Shown here: piece by piece, positions 1 through 5,422 of the stretch
Position numbering within the stretch: the first letter of the stretch is position 1
Layout of the letters: the number at the start of each line of letters is the position of its first letter
NCBI GenBank assembly: GCA_016781705.1
Contig: JADDPV010000052.1
Location: forward strand, 1-7,604
Length of the DNA stretch: 7,604 nucleotides
Reading direction: 5' to 3'
DNA from: Rubrobacter sp.
GTDB lineage: Bacteria > Actinomycetota > Rubrobacteria > Rubrobacterales > Rubrobacteraceae
Made by a program: the position numbers and the translations under genes
The notes under the pieces: model-generated
Told to the model about the DNA's origin: nothing
Databases searched by the model: none
The model's input: the letters and a program-made list of their open reading frames with translations, nothing else

Positions 1-1211
1 GGCCGCGATCAGGAGCCCCGAGGGCCGGTTCTGCGAGAGCCAGATCACGACCGTGACGAACGCCAGCGCGAGGCCGGCGAACCCCGCGTAGGCCAGGGCC
101 TTCTGGTACCCCTTCCCCGCCTCTCGGCCCCAAAGGAAGTTCACGGTCGCAAAGACAGCGAGGAAGGTCAGGCTGGCGAAGGTGACGATCTGCTCTATGC
201 TGCCGAGCATCGCGAACGCTCCGCCCACCACGGCGATGACGGTCAGGGCCCGGCGCGGGGTACCGCCGGTCTCGCGGAAGAAGGCTGGCATCTGGCCCTC
301 GTGGGCGAGCCGCACGGCGAGCCGGGCCGTCCCGAAGAGCGTGGCGTTGATCGCCGAGGCCGTGGAGAACAGCGCGGCGACGGTCACGGCCCAGAGCCCG
401 AAAGACCCCAACGCTGCCCTCCCCACGGTCGCCAGGGCCACCTCCCGCTGCTCGACGAGGGTTTTGTCCGAGACCAGCAGGAGGGCGGCGAGGGCGACGG
501 CGACGTAGATCAGGGTCGCCGTCGCGATCGCGGGCAGCACGGAACGGGGGAGGTTCTTCTCGGGCTCCTCCATGTCGTCCACGTCGTACGCGAGGAGCTG
601 GTAGCCCTCGAACGAGATGAAGATGACGGCCGCCGCGATCAGGGGCGAGAAGGCGCCCTTCTCCACCAACGGCTGGAGCTTCTCGGGCTGGAACTGCCAG
701 ATGCCGACGGCCGCCAGACCGCCCAGGATGAGGATCTTGCCCCACACGGTCACGAGCTCCGTCTTGCCGGACGAACCGACCCCGACCAGGTTCACGGCGA
801 GGATGGCCGCGGTGATGGAGAGCGCGGCGACCGGGCTCAGCCAAGAGGGCGCGCCGAACACGTTAGCCAAGTAGTGCCCGAAGGTGAACGCGTAGAGGCC
901 GTTGGTGAAGATGTAACCCAGAACCAGCGCCCACCCCAGGTGCCCGGCGATCCTCTTGCTGCCAGTCGCCTCTTCGACGAAGGCCACCTCGCCCCCCGGG
1001 ACCTTGTACTCCCTGTACAGGCCGGAGTACGAGACGCCGGTCAGGAAGGTGAGCGCGCCGGAGATCACGAACGCCAACGGCGCCAGGTGACCCGAGATCT
1101 CGACCACGAGCCCCAAGACCGCGAAGATGCCCCCCCGATCATGGCACCCACCGCCATGACGTAGGCCTCGTTCAGGGTCAGCTTCCTACCACCACCGGAG
1201 TTCCCGCTCAT
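1..1211 (-). pseudogene. APC-family amino-acid permease, 3' end beyond window, frameshifted near the N-terminus
   Basis: This gene encodes an inner-membrane amino-acid/polyamine/organocation (APC) superfamily transporter, probably importing an amino acid with a proton; the substrate cannot be read from sequence. Reading leftward from ATG at 1211, the protein starts MSGNSGGGRKLTLNEAYVMA and reaches MIGG. Then the frame breaks: the G run (C7 at 1130-1136 on the plus strand) is one base too short. With eight G the protein reads MIGGGIFAVLG, the classic APC TM1 motif, and continues without a stop to the window edge. As given, translation ends at 1065. Further family signs are YREYKVPGGEVAFVEEATGS after TM2 and, near the middle, FISFEGYQLLAYDVDDMEEP followed by EKNLPRS. 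About 404 residues are visible, and the C-terminus lies outside. No good Shine-Dalgarno precedes the ATG; a GTG eight codons upstream is an alternative start. The family call is firm. Whether the break is a real mutation, phase variation or a sequence error is open. Confidence 0.85.
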
Positions 1212-1269
1212 GTTAGAGACATTCTGCGCCAGCACGTCTCTTCGCGCTAGCGATGTGGTCAACGATCCT

Positions 1270-1298
1270 TTCGTTTGAGGCCTCAAGATAAGGATAAT
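1270..1298 (+). promoter_or_regulatory. Candidate promoter for the MFS gene
   Basis: GATAAT at 1293-1298 is a good -10 box, in a locally AT-rich patch of an otherwise GC-rich region. TTTCGT at 1270-1275 lies 17 bp upstream but is a poor -35 box. Transcription would start near 1305, leaving a leader of roughly 85 nt before the ATG at 1389. The palindrome at 1275-1286 lies between the two boxes. This rests on pattern match only. Confidence 0.3.
1275..1286. promoter_or_regulatory. Perfect 12-bp palindrome in divergent transporter promoter region
   Basis: TTGAGGCCTCAA is a perfect inverted repeat in the 177-bp gap between the divergent permease and MFS genes. It sits just upstream of a GATAAT box at 1293-1298 pointing toward the MFS gene. 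The position suits an operator for a dimeric regulator of one or both transporters. No regulator gene is adjacent, so the binding protein is unknown and the role is inferred. Confidence 0.35.
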
Positions 1299-1388
1299 AA
1301 GCTTGCCTTCACTAGCGTAACAGAAGGCTTGGCGGTTGATCGCCCGCGGTAAGCACGCGATCCGCTCCGTCGTGGGAGGAAGCGAAGA

Positions 1389-2855
1389 ATGAGCGAAACG
1401 AACGCGGTCGAGACGCAGGTCCCCGCCAGGATAGACCGGTTGCCGTGGAGCCGGTGGCACACGACGGTGATCTCGGCCTTGGGCGTCACCTGGATCCTCG
1501 ACGGCCTCGAAGTGACGATCCAGGGGAACATAGGGGCCGTGCTCACCAACCCGGCCTCTGGGCTCGGGCTCTCCACCTCCCAGGTCGGGGCCGGGGCGGG
1601 CATCTACACCGCCGGAACCTGCCTGGGAGCCTTGCTTTTCTCCTACCTCACCGACCGGTACGGCCGCAAAAAGCTCTTCTTCGTCACGCTCGCCGTCTAC
1701 CTCATCTTCACGATTCTGACGGCCTTCTCGTTCAACTTCTTGAGCTTCGCCGTGTTCAGGTTCTTTACCGGCATGGGTGTCGGCGGAGAGTACTCGGCGA
1801 TCCACTCGGCCGTGGACGAGCTGGTGCCCGCGCGGCTGCGGGGCCAGACTAGCCTTGCGGTCAGCAGCACCTTCTGGGCCGGGGCGGCGCTGGCCAGCGT
1901 CTTGAGCCTCGTAATCTTGAACACGGCCTTCGTGCCCACGTTCTACGGCTGGCGGCTGACGTTCTTCATCGGGGGCGCTCTGGGACTCCTGATCCTTCTG
2001 ACCCGCCGCTTCGTCCCAGAGAGCCCGCGCTGGTTGATGACCCACGGCAAGACCGATGAAGCGGAAGGGATCGTGGCGCAAATAGAAGGAGACGTGCGAC
2101 GGTACAGGGGAGGCGAGGAGCTGCCCGAGGTGGGCGAAGATCAGACCATCACCATCGAGCAGCGAGAGAGCATAGGGTTCGGGATCATCGCCCGGGCGAT
2201 GTTCAAGATGTACCCCAAGCGCACCGTCCTGGGGTTGGTGCTTATGGCCTCGCAGGCCTTCCTCTACAACGCCATCTTCTTCACCTACGCCTTGGTATTA
2301 ACCAGGTTCTTCGGCATACCGGAGGGCGGTGCCGGATGGTACCTTCTGGGCCTCGCCGCGGGGAGCCTGATAGGGCCGCTCACGCTCGGGCGCCTCTTCG
2401 ACCGGGTGGGGCGGAGGCCCATGATCACGGGCTGCTACGCCGCGGCCGCAGTGATCATGGCCGTGACCGGCTACCTGTTCGCGGCGGGCGTCGTGGGCGC
2501 CGTGGCCCAGACGGCGCTCTTTGCGATCATGTTCTTCTTCGCCTCCTCCAGCGCCAGCGCTGCCTACCTCACGGCCAGCGAGATCTTCCCGATGGAGCTC
2601 AGGGCGATGGCCTTGGGGCTCTTCTACGCGATAGCCAACGCCATCGGGGGGGTGACGGGCCCCCTGATCTACGGGCGTTTGATCGAGACGGGCGACCCCT
2701 GGATCCTCTTTATGGGCTACCTTGGCGCGGCGGGCTTCGTGCTTGTGGCGGCCTTGGTGGAGCTTTTTCTCGGCGTCAACGCCGAGCAGCAGTCTCTTGA
2801 GGACGTAGCGGCACCGCTCAGCGCGATCCAGGAGGAAACCGGCGCCTCCACATAG
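1389..2855 (+). CDS. MFS transporter, metabolite:H+ symporter-like (sugar/aromatic acid type)
   Basis: This is a 488-residue major facilitator superfamily permease, likely a proton-coupled symporter for a small organic acid or sugar-like metabolite in the cytoplasmic membrane. Length and layout fit a 12-TM MFS protein. TM1 carries D38 and E41 (WILDGLEVT), an acidic pair typical of the aromatic-acid/metabolite symporters. Motif A is GALLFSYLTDRYGRKK (80-95), followed by RFFTGMGVGGEYSA (124-137) in TM4. PESPRWLM (210-217) after TM6 leads into a charged central loop (about 218-265). The second-half copy of motif A is GRLFDRVGRRP (334-344), and SEIFPMELRAMALG (397-410) precedes TM11. The start is supported by GGAGG at 1376-1380, 8 nt before the ATG. 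The gene diverges from the APC permease across a shared regulatory region and ends in a short cytoplasmic tail. No break or missing motif is visible. The substrate is unknown. Confidence 0.9.
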   Translation: MSETNAVETQVPARIDRLPWSRWHTTVISALGVTWILDGLEVTIQGNIGAVLTNPASGLGLSTSQVGAGAGIYTAGTCLGALLFSYLTDRYGRKKLFFVTLAVYLIFTILTAFSFNFLSFAVFRFFTGMGVGGEYSAIHSAVDELVPARLRGQTSLAVSSTFWAGAALASVLSLVILNTAFVPTFYGWRLTFFIGGALGLLILLTRRFVPESPRWLMTHGKTDEAEGIVAQIEGDVRRYRGGEELPEVGEDQTITIEQRESIGFGIIARAMFKMYPKRTVLGLVLMASQAFLYNAIFFTYALVLTRFFGIPEGGAGWYLLGLAAGSLIGPLTLGRLFDRVGRRPMITGCYAAAAVIMAVTGYLFAAGVVGAVAQTALFAIMFFFASSSASAAYLTASEIFPMELRAMALGLFYAIANAIGGVTGPLIYGRLIETGDPWILFMGYLGAAGFVLVAALVELFLGVNAEQQSLEDVAAPLSAIQEETGAST

Positions 2856-2883
2856 TGAACGAAGGGGCGTTACAGCTTATTTC

Positions 2884-2979
2884 CTAGTAGTTGGGCTGGG
2901 GGATGGTATCCGCAATGCTCGAAGAAACTTCGTGCATCTGGGCGCCGACTGCAACGAGCGCGACGCCCATCGCTTCCAC
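2884..2979 (-). pseudogene. Possible 3' part of a very small ORF cut by the IS
   Basis: Reading leftward from the IS edge there is an open frame beginning VEAMGVALVAVGAQMHEV and ending in IPQPNY then TAG at 2884-2886. If the IS and one TA copy are removed, the frame joins in phase to codons on the far side of the IS (MAREGEL, from about 3987 down to 3949). A purine-rich AAGGGGAG there would sit just upstream of the GTG of VEAMG. The intact product could be about 28-50 residues. I do not recognise it. An open stretch this short is common by chance in GC-rich DNA, so this is tentative. Confidence 0.22.
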
Positions 2980-2981
2980 TA

Positions 2982-2996
2982 GAGCCTGTCAGGTGA
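2982..2996. repeat. IS left terminal inverted repeat
   Basis: GAGCCTGTCAGGTGA pairs with the right end at 3932-3946 with two mismatches. It begins directly after the TA at 2980-2981, and the transposase stop codon follows at 2998-3000. Confidence 0.85.
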
Positions 2997-2997
2997 C

Positions 2998-3869
2998 TCA
3001 AGAAGCGAGCCAGATCATCAGAGAGGCGATCACGACCATCGCCCGGTAGTTAAGGGCGCGTTTCTCGTAGCGCGTCGCCACCCCGCGCCACTGCTTGAGC
3101 CTGCCCACGCACCGCTCGACCACGTTGCGCTTCGCGTAGACCTCGGCGTCGAAGCTCGGCCTCCGCCCCGGGCGCCCCTCCCTGCGCTCGCGCTGGTCGC
3201 GCCGCTCTGGGATGGTGTGCGCTATGCCCCGCCCTCTGAGCATCTCCCGGCACCTCGGGTAGCTGTAGCCCCGGTCGGCGATGAGCCGGTCCGGGCGCTT
3301 GCGCGGCCGGCCGGGGGAACCATCCGGGCGCGCCACCCGGATCGCGTCGAGCACCGTCGCCAACTGCGTGCTCTCGTGGCGCTGGCCCGGGGTCACGACC
3401 ACCGAGAGCGGGCGTCCCCTGCCGTCGCAAGAGAGGTGCAGCTTGGTCGTCAACCCCCCTCTGCTCCGTCCGAGTGCCTCGTCGGGCGGGTGGAGGACCC
3501 CCCTTTTGCGTCCTCCCGGCTCGGCTCGCTCCGAGCGCCGGAGGCGTGCTGGTGAGCCCGAACGACCGTGCTGTCTACGCTCACCGTCCACTCCACCTCC
3601 CCTACCGCGTGCGACTCGGTCTGCGCGTGCGAGAGCAGCCGGTCCCAGGTGCCATCGCGTCGCCAGCGGGAGAGGCGGTCGTGGCAGGTCTGCCAAGGGC
3701 CGTAGCGCTCCGGCAGGTCGCGCCAGGGCGCGCCGGTCTTGAGCTTCCACAAGATGCCGTTCACGACCGTGCGGTGGTCGCGCCACTGCTTGCCGGGCCG
3801 CCCGTTCTCGGGCAACAGCGGGGCGATCTGCTCCCACGCCCGATCCGTCAACTCGTCGCGCTTGGCCAA
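2998..3869 (-). CDS. IS5-family DDE transposase, OrfAB fusion by -1 frameshift
   Basis: This gene encodes the transposase that cuts and joins the ends of the surrounding IS. It starts at TTG (3867-3869) after a GAGGGGGG purine run. The first frame gives MAKRDELTDRAWEQIAPLLP and the IS5 N-terminal domain through WRDLPERYGPWQTCHDRLSR, then VSVDSTVV with the first catalytic Asp (D99). That frame ends at 3450. The frame -1 to it carries the rest: ALGRSRGGLTTKLHL, ADRGYSYPRCR with the second Asp, and NVVERCVGRLKQWRGVATRY with the catalytic Glu in its usual Y-R-E-K-type setting, ending in TGA at 2998. A shift at AAAAGGGGGG (3498-3507) joins them into a product of 290 residues, normal for this group. 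The second frame alone lacks a proper N-terminus, so the fusion is the functional form. A one-base inactivating mutation would look the same, but programmed frameshifting is the known habit of IS427-like elements. Confidence 0.85.
3450..3869 (-). CDS. IS5-family OrfA (product without frameshift)
   Basis: If the ribosome does not slip, translation from TTG at 3869 ends at 3450 and gives a 139-residue protein. It holds the N-terminal IS5 domain and only the first catalytic Asp, followed by an out-of-frame tail. In related elements such OrfA products are often thought to bind the ends and modulate transposition; that role is inferred here. Confidence 0.6.
   Translation of the reverse strand: MAKRDELTDRAWEQIAPLLPENGRPGKQWRDHRTVVNGILWKLKTGAPWRDLPERYGPWQTCHDRLSRWRRDGTWDRLLSHAQTESHAVGEVEWTVSVDSTVVRAHQHASGARSEPSREDAKGGSSTRPTRHSDGAEGG
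3498..3507 (-). other. Candidate -1 ribosomal frameshift site
   Basis: On the minus strand the sequence is AAAAGGGGGG, read as GCA AAA GGG GGG in the OrfA frame. A -1 slip on the A or G run yields CGC AAA AGG GGG, the OrfB frame, just ahead of its conserved ALGRSRGG block. It is the best slippery stretch in the overlap. A second G6 run near 3453-3458 lies beyond the conserved OrfB block and fits worse. Confidence 0.55.
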
Positions 3870-3931
3870 TGCCGCCCCCCTCGTCGCCCAACACCGCCGC
3901 TTGGAGCGAGGCTAACAGAGGCCGCGTGTGT

Positions 3932-3946
3932 TCACCGGACAGACTC
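3932..3946. repeat. IS right terminal inverted repeat
   Basis: TCACCGGACAGACTC is the right end of the insertion sequence, the partner of 2982-2996. It is followed by the second TA copy at 3947-3948. It lies about 60 bp upstream of the transposase start, so the transposase promoter should be in or near this end. Confidence 0.85.
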
Positions 3947-4025
3947 TAGCTCCCCTTCACGTGCCATCAGGAATATTCGTAACTTTTGCGTCGCGGCGTG
4001 GGTCTCAGTAAGCACAACGGAAAAA

Positions 4026-4039
4026 AGCCCATTGATGGG
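4026..4039. terminator. Short hairpin with T6 tail on the minus strand
   Basis: GCCCATTGATGGGC is a near-perfect inverted repeat (6-bp arms). On the minus strand it is followed at once by TTTTTT (A6 at 4020-4025 on plus), the form of a small Rho-independent terminator that would stop leftward transcription entering the IS side. On the plus strand it lies 3 nt before the Shine-Dalgarno of the CsbD-like gene and could instead affect its translation. The stem is short, so either role is weak. Confidence 0.3.
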
Positions 4040-4056
4040 CAGAAGGAGGAGCGCGC

Positions 4057-4242
4057 GTGGGCGGCAAGAAGAGCAGCAGGCAGGACAAAAACGAGGGGGC
4101 GATGGACAAGGCCAAGGGCCGGATCAAGGAAGCCGGCGGGGCCCTCACCGGCAACAAGGACAAGAAGGCAGAGGGGGGCGCGGACCAGAGAAGCGGCACC
4201 GCCAAGGAGAAGAAGGGCGCCCTCAAGGACCTGCTCAAGTAG
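4057..4242 (+). CDS. CsbD-like stress protein
   Basis: This is a 61-residue, highly charged cytoplasmic protein of the CsbD family. These are small stress-induced proteins, named from the SigB-controlled CsbD of Bacillus subtilis, whose molecular activity is unknown. The family core is plain from about residue 16: MDKAKGRIKEAGGALTGNKD, then KAEGGADQRSGTAKEKKGAL, rich in Lys, Gly, Glu and Asp with no hydrophobic segment. The start is GTG at 4057, chosen because AAGGAGGA (4043-4050) sits 6 nt upstream. The residues before MDKAKG form a short basic tail (VGGKKSSRQDKNEG); the ATG at residue 16 lacks such a site. The secreted-protein ORF follows 59 nt downstream on the same strand with its own ribosome site. 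Stress control is likely from the family, but I cannot point to a SigB-type promoter here. The IS end lies about 110 bp upstream and may have disturbed upstream control. Confidence 0.9.
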   Translation: MGGKKSSRQDKNEGAMDKAKGRIKEAGGALTGNKDKKAEGGADQRSGTAKEKKGALKDLLK

Positions 4243-4301
4243 CGGAGGGGCCACGAGCCTCTTTCGATGATGCGTGGGCGCCTAATAAGGAGGAGATGTC
4301 G

Positions 4302-4535
4302 ATGGCTTTGAGTCGCAGAACCATGCTACTTCTGGCGGCGATTTGCGCGGCGGCGGCACCGTCGCTGTCCGCGGCCCCGGCGTTCGCCGCCGGTTAAGGC
4401 GGAGGAGGCGGGGCGACCATAGAGGAGTTCGTGTGCTTCCGCTCCACCCCCAACAAGGTAGAGCTCGGCACGGGTAAGGTCGTCACCACGCCGAGCGGCA
4501 ACGTGAACTTCGTCTGCACGGGCCAACTGTTCTAG
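4302..4535 (+). pseudogene. Small secreted protein with in-frame TAA after the signal peptide
   Basis: A strong ribosome site (AAGGAGG, 4287-4293) precedes ATG at 4302. The first 31 codons encode a typical signal peptide: basic MALSRRT, hydrophobic MLLLAAICAAAAPSLSA, and an APAFAAG cleavage region. Codon 32 is TAA (4395-4397). The same frame then continues for 45 codons to TAG at 4533: a glycine-rich linker GGGGGATIEE, FVCFRSTPNKVELGTGKV, and TPSGNVNFVCTGQLF. Two Cys residues could form a disulfide after export. A signal peptide, Gly linker and compact Cys-containing tail in one frame, followed by a strong terminator, look like one gene of about 76 codons with a nonsense mutation. A base-calling error would also explain it. 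AGAGGAG just before a GTG at 4431 could allow separate starting of the tail, but that product would have no export signal. I do not recognise the family. Confidence 0.65.
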
Positions 4536-4556
4536 CCGACGGCCCCGAGCAAGGGC

Positions 4557-4590
4557 GGGGGCCGGGGCCTTCGGACCCCCGGCCCCTCTT
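4557..4590 (+). terminator. Strong GC-rich hairpin terminator
   Basis: GGGGCCGGGG (4558-4567) pairs perfectly with CCCCGGCCCC (4577-4586) across a 9-nt loop, followed by TCTTGT. It begins 22 nt after the stop of the interrupted secreted-protein gene. An alternative fold uses GGCCCC at 4541-4546 with GGGGCC at 4558-4563, so the two stems compete. The T tail is modest, but the position and stem strength support termination of the rightward CsbD/secreted-protein transcripts. Confidence 0.65.
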
Positions 4591-4647
4591 GTCCGCCAGC
4601 CTCAAGGGCTGTGGTACCCGTCGGCGTTTTGCTTTCGGTCGGCAGGG

Positions 4648-4690
4648 AGCGGACCCGACACCGTTAGGAGTGGGGAAAGGAAGAGGAGTA
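4648..4690 (+). repeat. Copy 1 of a ~43-bp intergenic direct repeat
   Basis: This copy begins AGCGGACCCGACACCG and continues into a purine-rich tail ending GAGGAG. It matches 5779-5820 with about six or seven mismatches and no gap over roughly 42 bases. It lies between the terminator of the secreted-protein gene and the 3' end of the minus-strand gene at 4704. Nothing coding is seen in 4591-4703. Confidence 0.7.
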
Positions 4691-4703
4691 AGCGGCGCCG
4701 CGA

Positions 4704-4925
4704 TCAGCTGGCCGGCGGAAACCTGGCCCTTAGCTGGTCGCGGGCCTCGTGGATCACAGCGTCGTAGGGGTGCGCCTTCATCCAGCGGGTCGCCTCCACC
4801 AGGAGCCGGTCCACGTCGCGCCGGTCCCCGAAGTCCTTGGCTTTCATCATGCGAACGAACAGCCGATGGCGAGCCGCCGCCTCGTGGTCGCCCCGGTCTC
4901 CGAAGTCCCTGCCGAAGAACCGCAT
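4704..4925 (-). CDS. Hypothetical 73-residue protein with DFGDR repeat, leaderless-type start
   Basis: I do not recognise this protein. It starts MRFFGRDFGDRGDHEAAARH and continues FVRMMKAKDFGDRRDVDRLL, then EATRWMKAHPYDAVIHEARD and QLRARFPPAS. DFGDR-x-D occurs twice, at residues 7 and 31, a 24-residue period that suggests a duplicated helical unit. There is no signal peptide or membrane segment, and the protein is charged and likely cytoplasmic. No Shine-Dalgarno precedes the ATG. Instead TAGAAT (plus 4932-4937) lies exactly 6 nt upstream, so transcription would begin at the start codon, as in the leaderless mRNAs common in actinobacteria. The gene diverges from the XRE regulator at 4992 with a perfect palindrome between them, which makes it a plausible target of that regulator. 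Good third-position GC and the promoter fit support a real gene. Confidence 0.7.
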   Translation of the reverse strand: MRFFGRDFGDRGDHEAAARHRLFVRMMKAKDFGDRRDVDRLLVEATRWMKAHPYDAVIHEARDQLRARFPPAS

Positions 4926-4931
4926 GTAACT

Positions 4932-4937
4932 ATTCTA
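4932..4937 (-). promoter_or_regulatory. -10 box (TAGAAT) of a leaderless promoter
   Basis: On the minus strand TAGAAT is followed by six bases (AGTTAC) and then ATG at 4925. This is the TANNNT spacing typical of leaderless transcripts in high-GC Gram-positives. No convincing -35 box is visible. Confidence 0.5.
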
Positions 4938-4963
4938 CCATGAGCCGACGCCCACAAGACGTG

Positions 4964-4975
4964 GCGGTTAACCGC
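4964..4975. promoter_or_regulatory. Perfect 12-bp palindrome between divergent genes (operator candidate)
   Basis: GCGGTTAACCGC is a perfect inverted repeat in the 66-bp gap between the 73-residue gene (start 4925) and the XRE gene (start 4992). It is 16 bp before the XRE ATG and about 27 bp upstream of the TAGAAT box of the divergent gene. A dimeric XRE-type protein could bind here and control both directions. The role is inferred from position and symmetry. Confidence 0.4.
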
Positions 4976-4991
4976 GGACTGCGCACAACCC

Positions 4992-5246
4992 ATGAAGAAC
5001 GCCCCGGCCGGCGGGTTCGAGGATGCCAGGGGCGGGAAGATAAAGCCCGTGCCCCTGCTGCAAAACCTAAAGCGCGTGCGCGAGGAGCGCGGGATGACCA
5101 TCCGGCGGCTTTCGGCCAGGAGCGGCGTCTCGGCGGACTCGATCTCCGACTTCGAGGAGCTGCGCCGGATGGCGGCGCCTCGGACCGCCCGAAAGCTCGC
5201 CCAGGCCCTCGGCGTGGAGCCCGAGGAACTGCTCGGGGAGCGATAG
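4992..5246 (+). CDS. XRE-family helix-turn-helix regulator
   Basis: This is an 84-residue DNA-binding protein of the Cro/C1 (XRE) type. After a 20-residue Gly/Lys leader, the HTH domain fills the rest: LLQNLKRVREERGMTIRRLS (22-41), ARSGVSADSISDFEELRR (42-59), and TARKLAQALGVEPEELLGER at the end. ERGMTIRRLSARSGVSADSIS is the helix-turn-helix itself, and ALGVEPEELL is the usual final helix. There is no second domain, so it should act as a simple dimeric repressor or activator. The ATG at 4992 lacks a Shine-Dalgarno; GTG at 5049, right before the domain, is a possible alternative start. It is divergent from the leaderless 73-residue gene with a 12-bp palindrome between them, suggesting self-control and control of that neighbour. 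No toxin-like partner with a known fold is adjacent, so a toxin-antitoxin role is only a guess. Confidence 0.85.
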   Translation: MKNAPAGGFEDARGGKIKPVPLLQNLKRVREERGMTIRRLSARSGVSADSISDFEELRRMAAPRTARKLAQALGVEPEELLGER

Positions 5247-5308
5247 CCCCGCCACCGCCGGCGGCGTCCCTGGGTTCCCGGCGGCGACCCCGTGATGGTC
5301 GTCTCTAG

Positions 5309-5314
5309 TACACT
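5309..5314 (+). promoter_or_regulatory. Candidate -10 box upstream of the zinc-ribbon gene
   Basis: TACACT at 5309-5314 in the gap after the XRE gene is a good -10 match. No clear -35 box stands 16-18 bp upstream. Transcription would begin near 5321, giving about 100 nt of leader before GTG 5423. The rest of 5247-5422 holds GC-rich palindromic bases (CCGCCGGCGG at 5257-5266) but no certain terminator. Confidence 0.25.
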
Positions 5315-5422
5315 CTCCGTGGATCATCGGGTGGTAACGGGGCCGATGGGATGGGCGCGGGTTTTGTGGCTCTGTGGGCGGCACTCCCGAACCGGCAGTC
5401 GTTGCTTGCGAAAGGGGACAGG

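Larger units (their letters stand above)
2982..3946 (-). mobile_element. IS5-family insertion sequence (IS427-like group), complete
   Basis: This is a 965-bp element bounded by imperfect inverted ends: the left end reads GAGCCTGTCAGGTGA and the reverse complement of the right end reads GAGTCTGTCCGGTGA, 13 of 15 matching. A TA flanks it on both sides (2980-2981 and 3947-3948), and removing the element rebuilds a CTAG site, the target sequence typical of this group. Inside is one transposase split over two frames in the -1 relation. Size, ends, target and gene layout all agree with the IS427 group of IS5. Both ends and all three catalytic residues are present, so the copy may be active. It lies between the MFS gene and the CsbD-like gene, with its transposase on the minus strand. 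Confidence 0.88.

Noticed and set aside
301..1164. Long plus-strand open frame with Arg/Asp/Gly-rich product
   Set aside because: It is antisense to the permease; its composition is that of a shadow frame in GC-rich DNA and it has no domain.
1065..2081. Long minus-strand open frame reaching into the MFS gene
   Set aside because: Only its last part (from 1211) is real permease N-terminus; the rest is antisense to the MFS transporter.
3474..4397. Long plus-strand open frame across the IS, CsbD region and signal peptide
   Set aside because: It is antisense to the transposase, then out of frame with CsbD; only its last 31 codons are the true signal peptide with its own ribosome site.
4395..4397. 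Recoding of the TAA as an amino acid
   Set aside because: Known selenocysteine and pyrrolysine recoding use TGA and TAG; no recoding element is visible.
4704..5246. Toxin-antitoxin pair (73-residue protein plus XRE protein)
   Set aside because: The genes are divergent, not an operon, and the 73-residue protein shows no known toxin motif.
4589..5308. 239-codon plus-strand frame
   Set aside because: It overlaps the minus gene and the XRE gene in a different frame and is Arg/Pro-rich with no family features.
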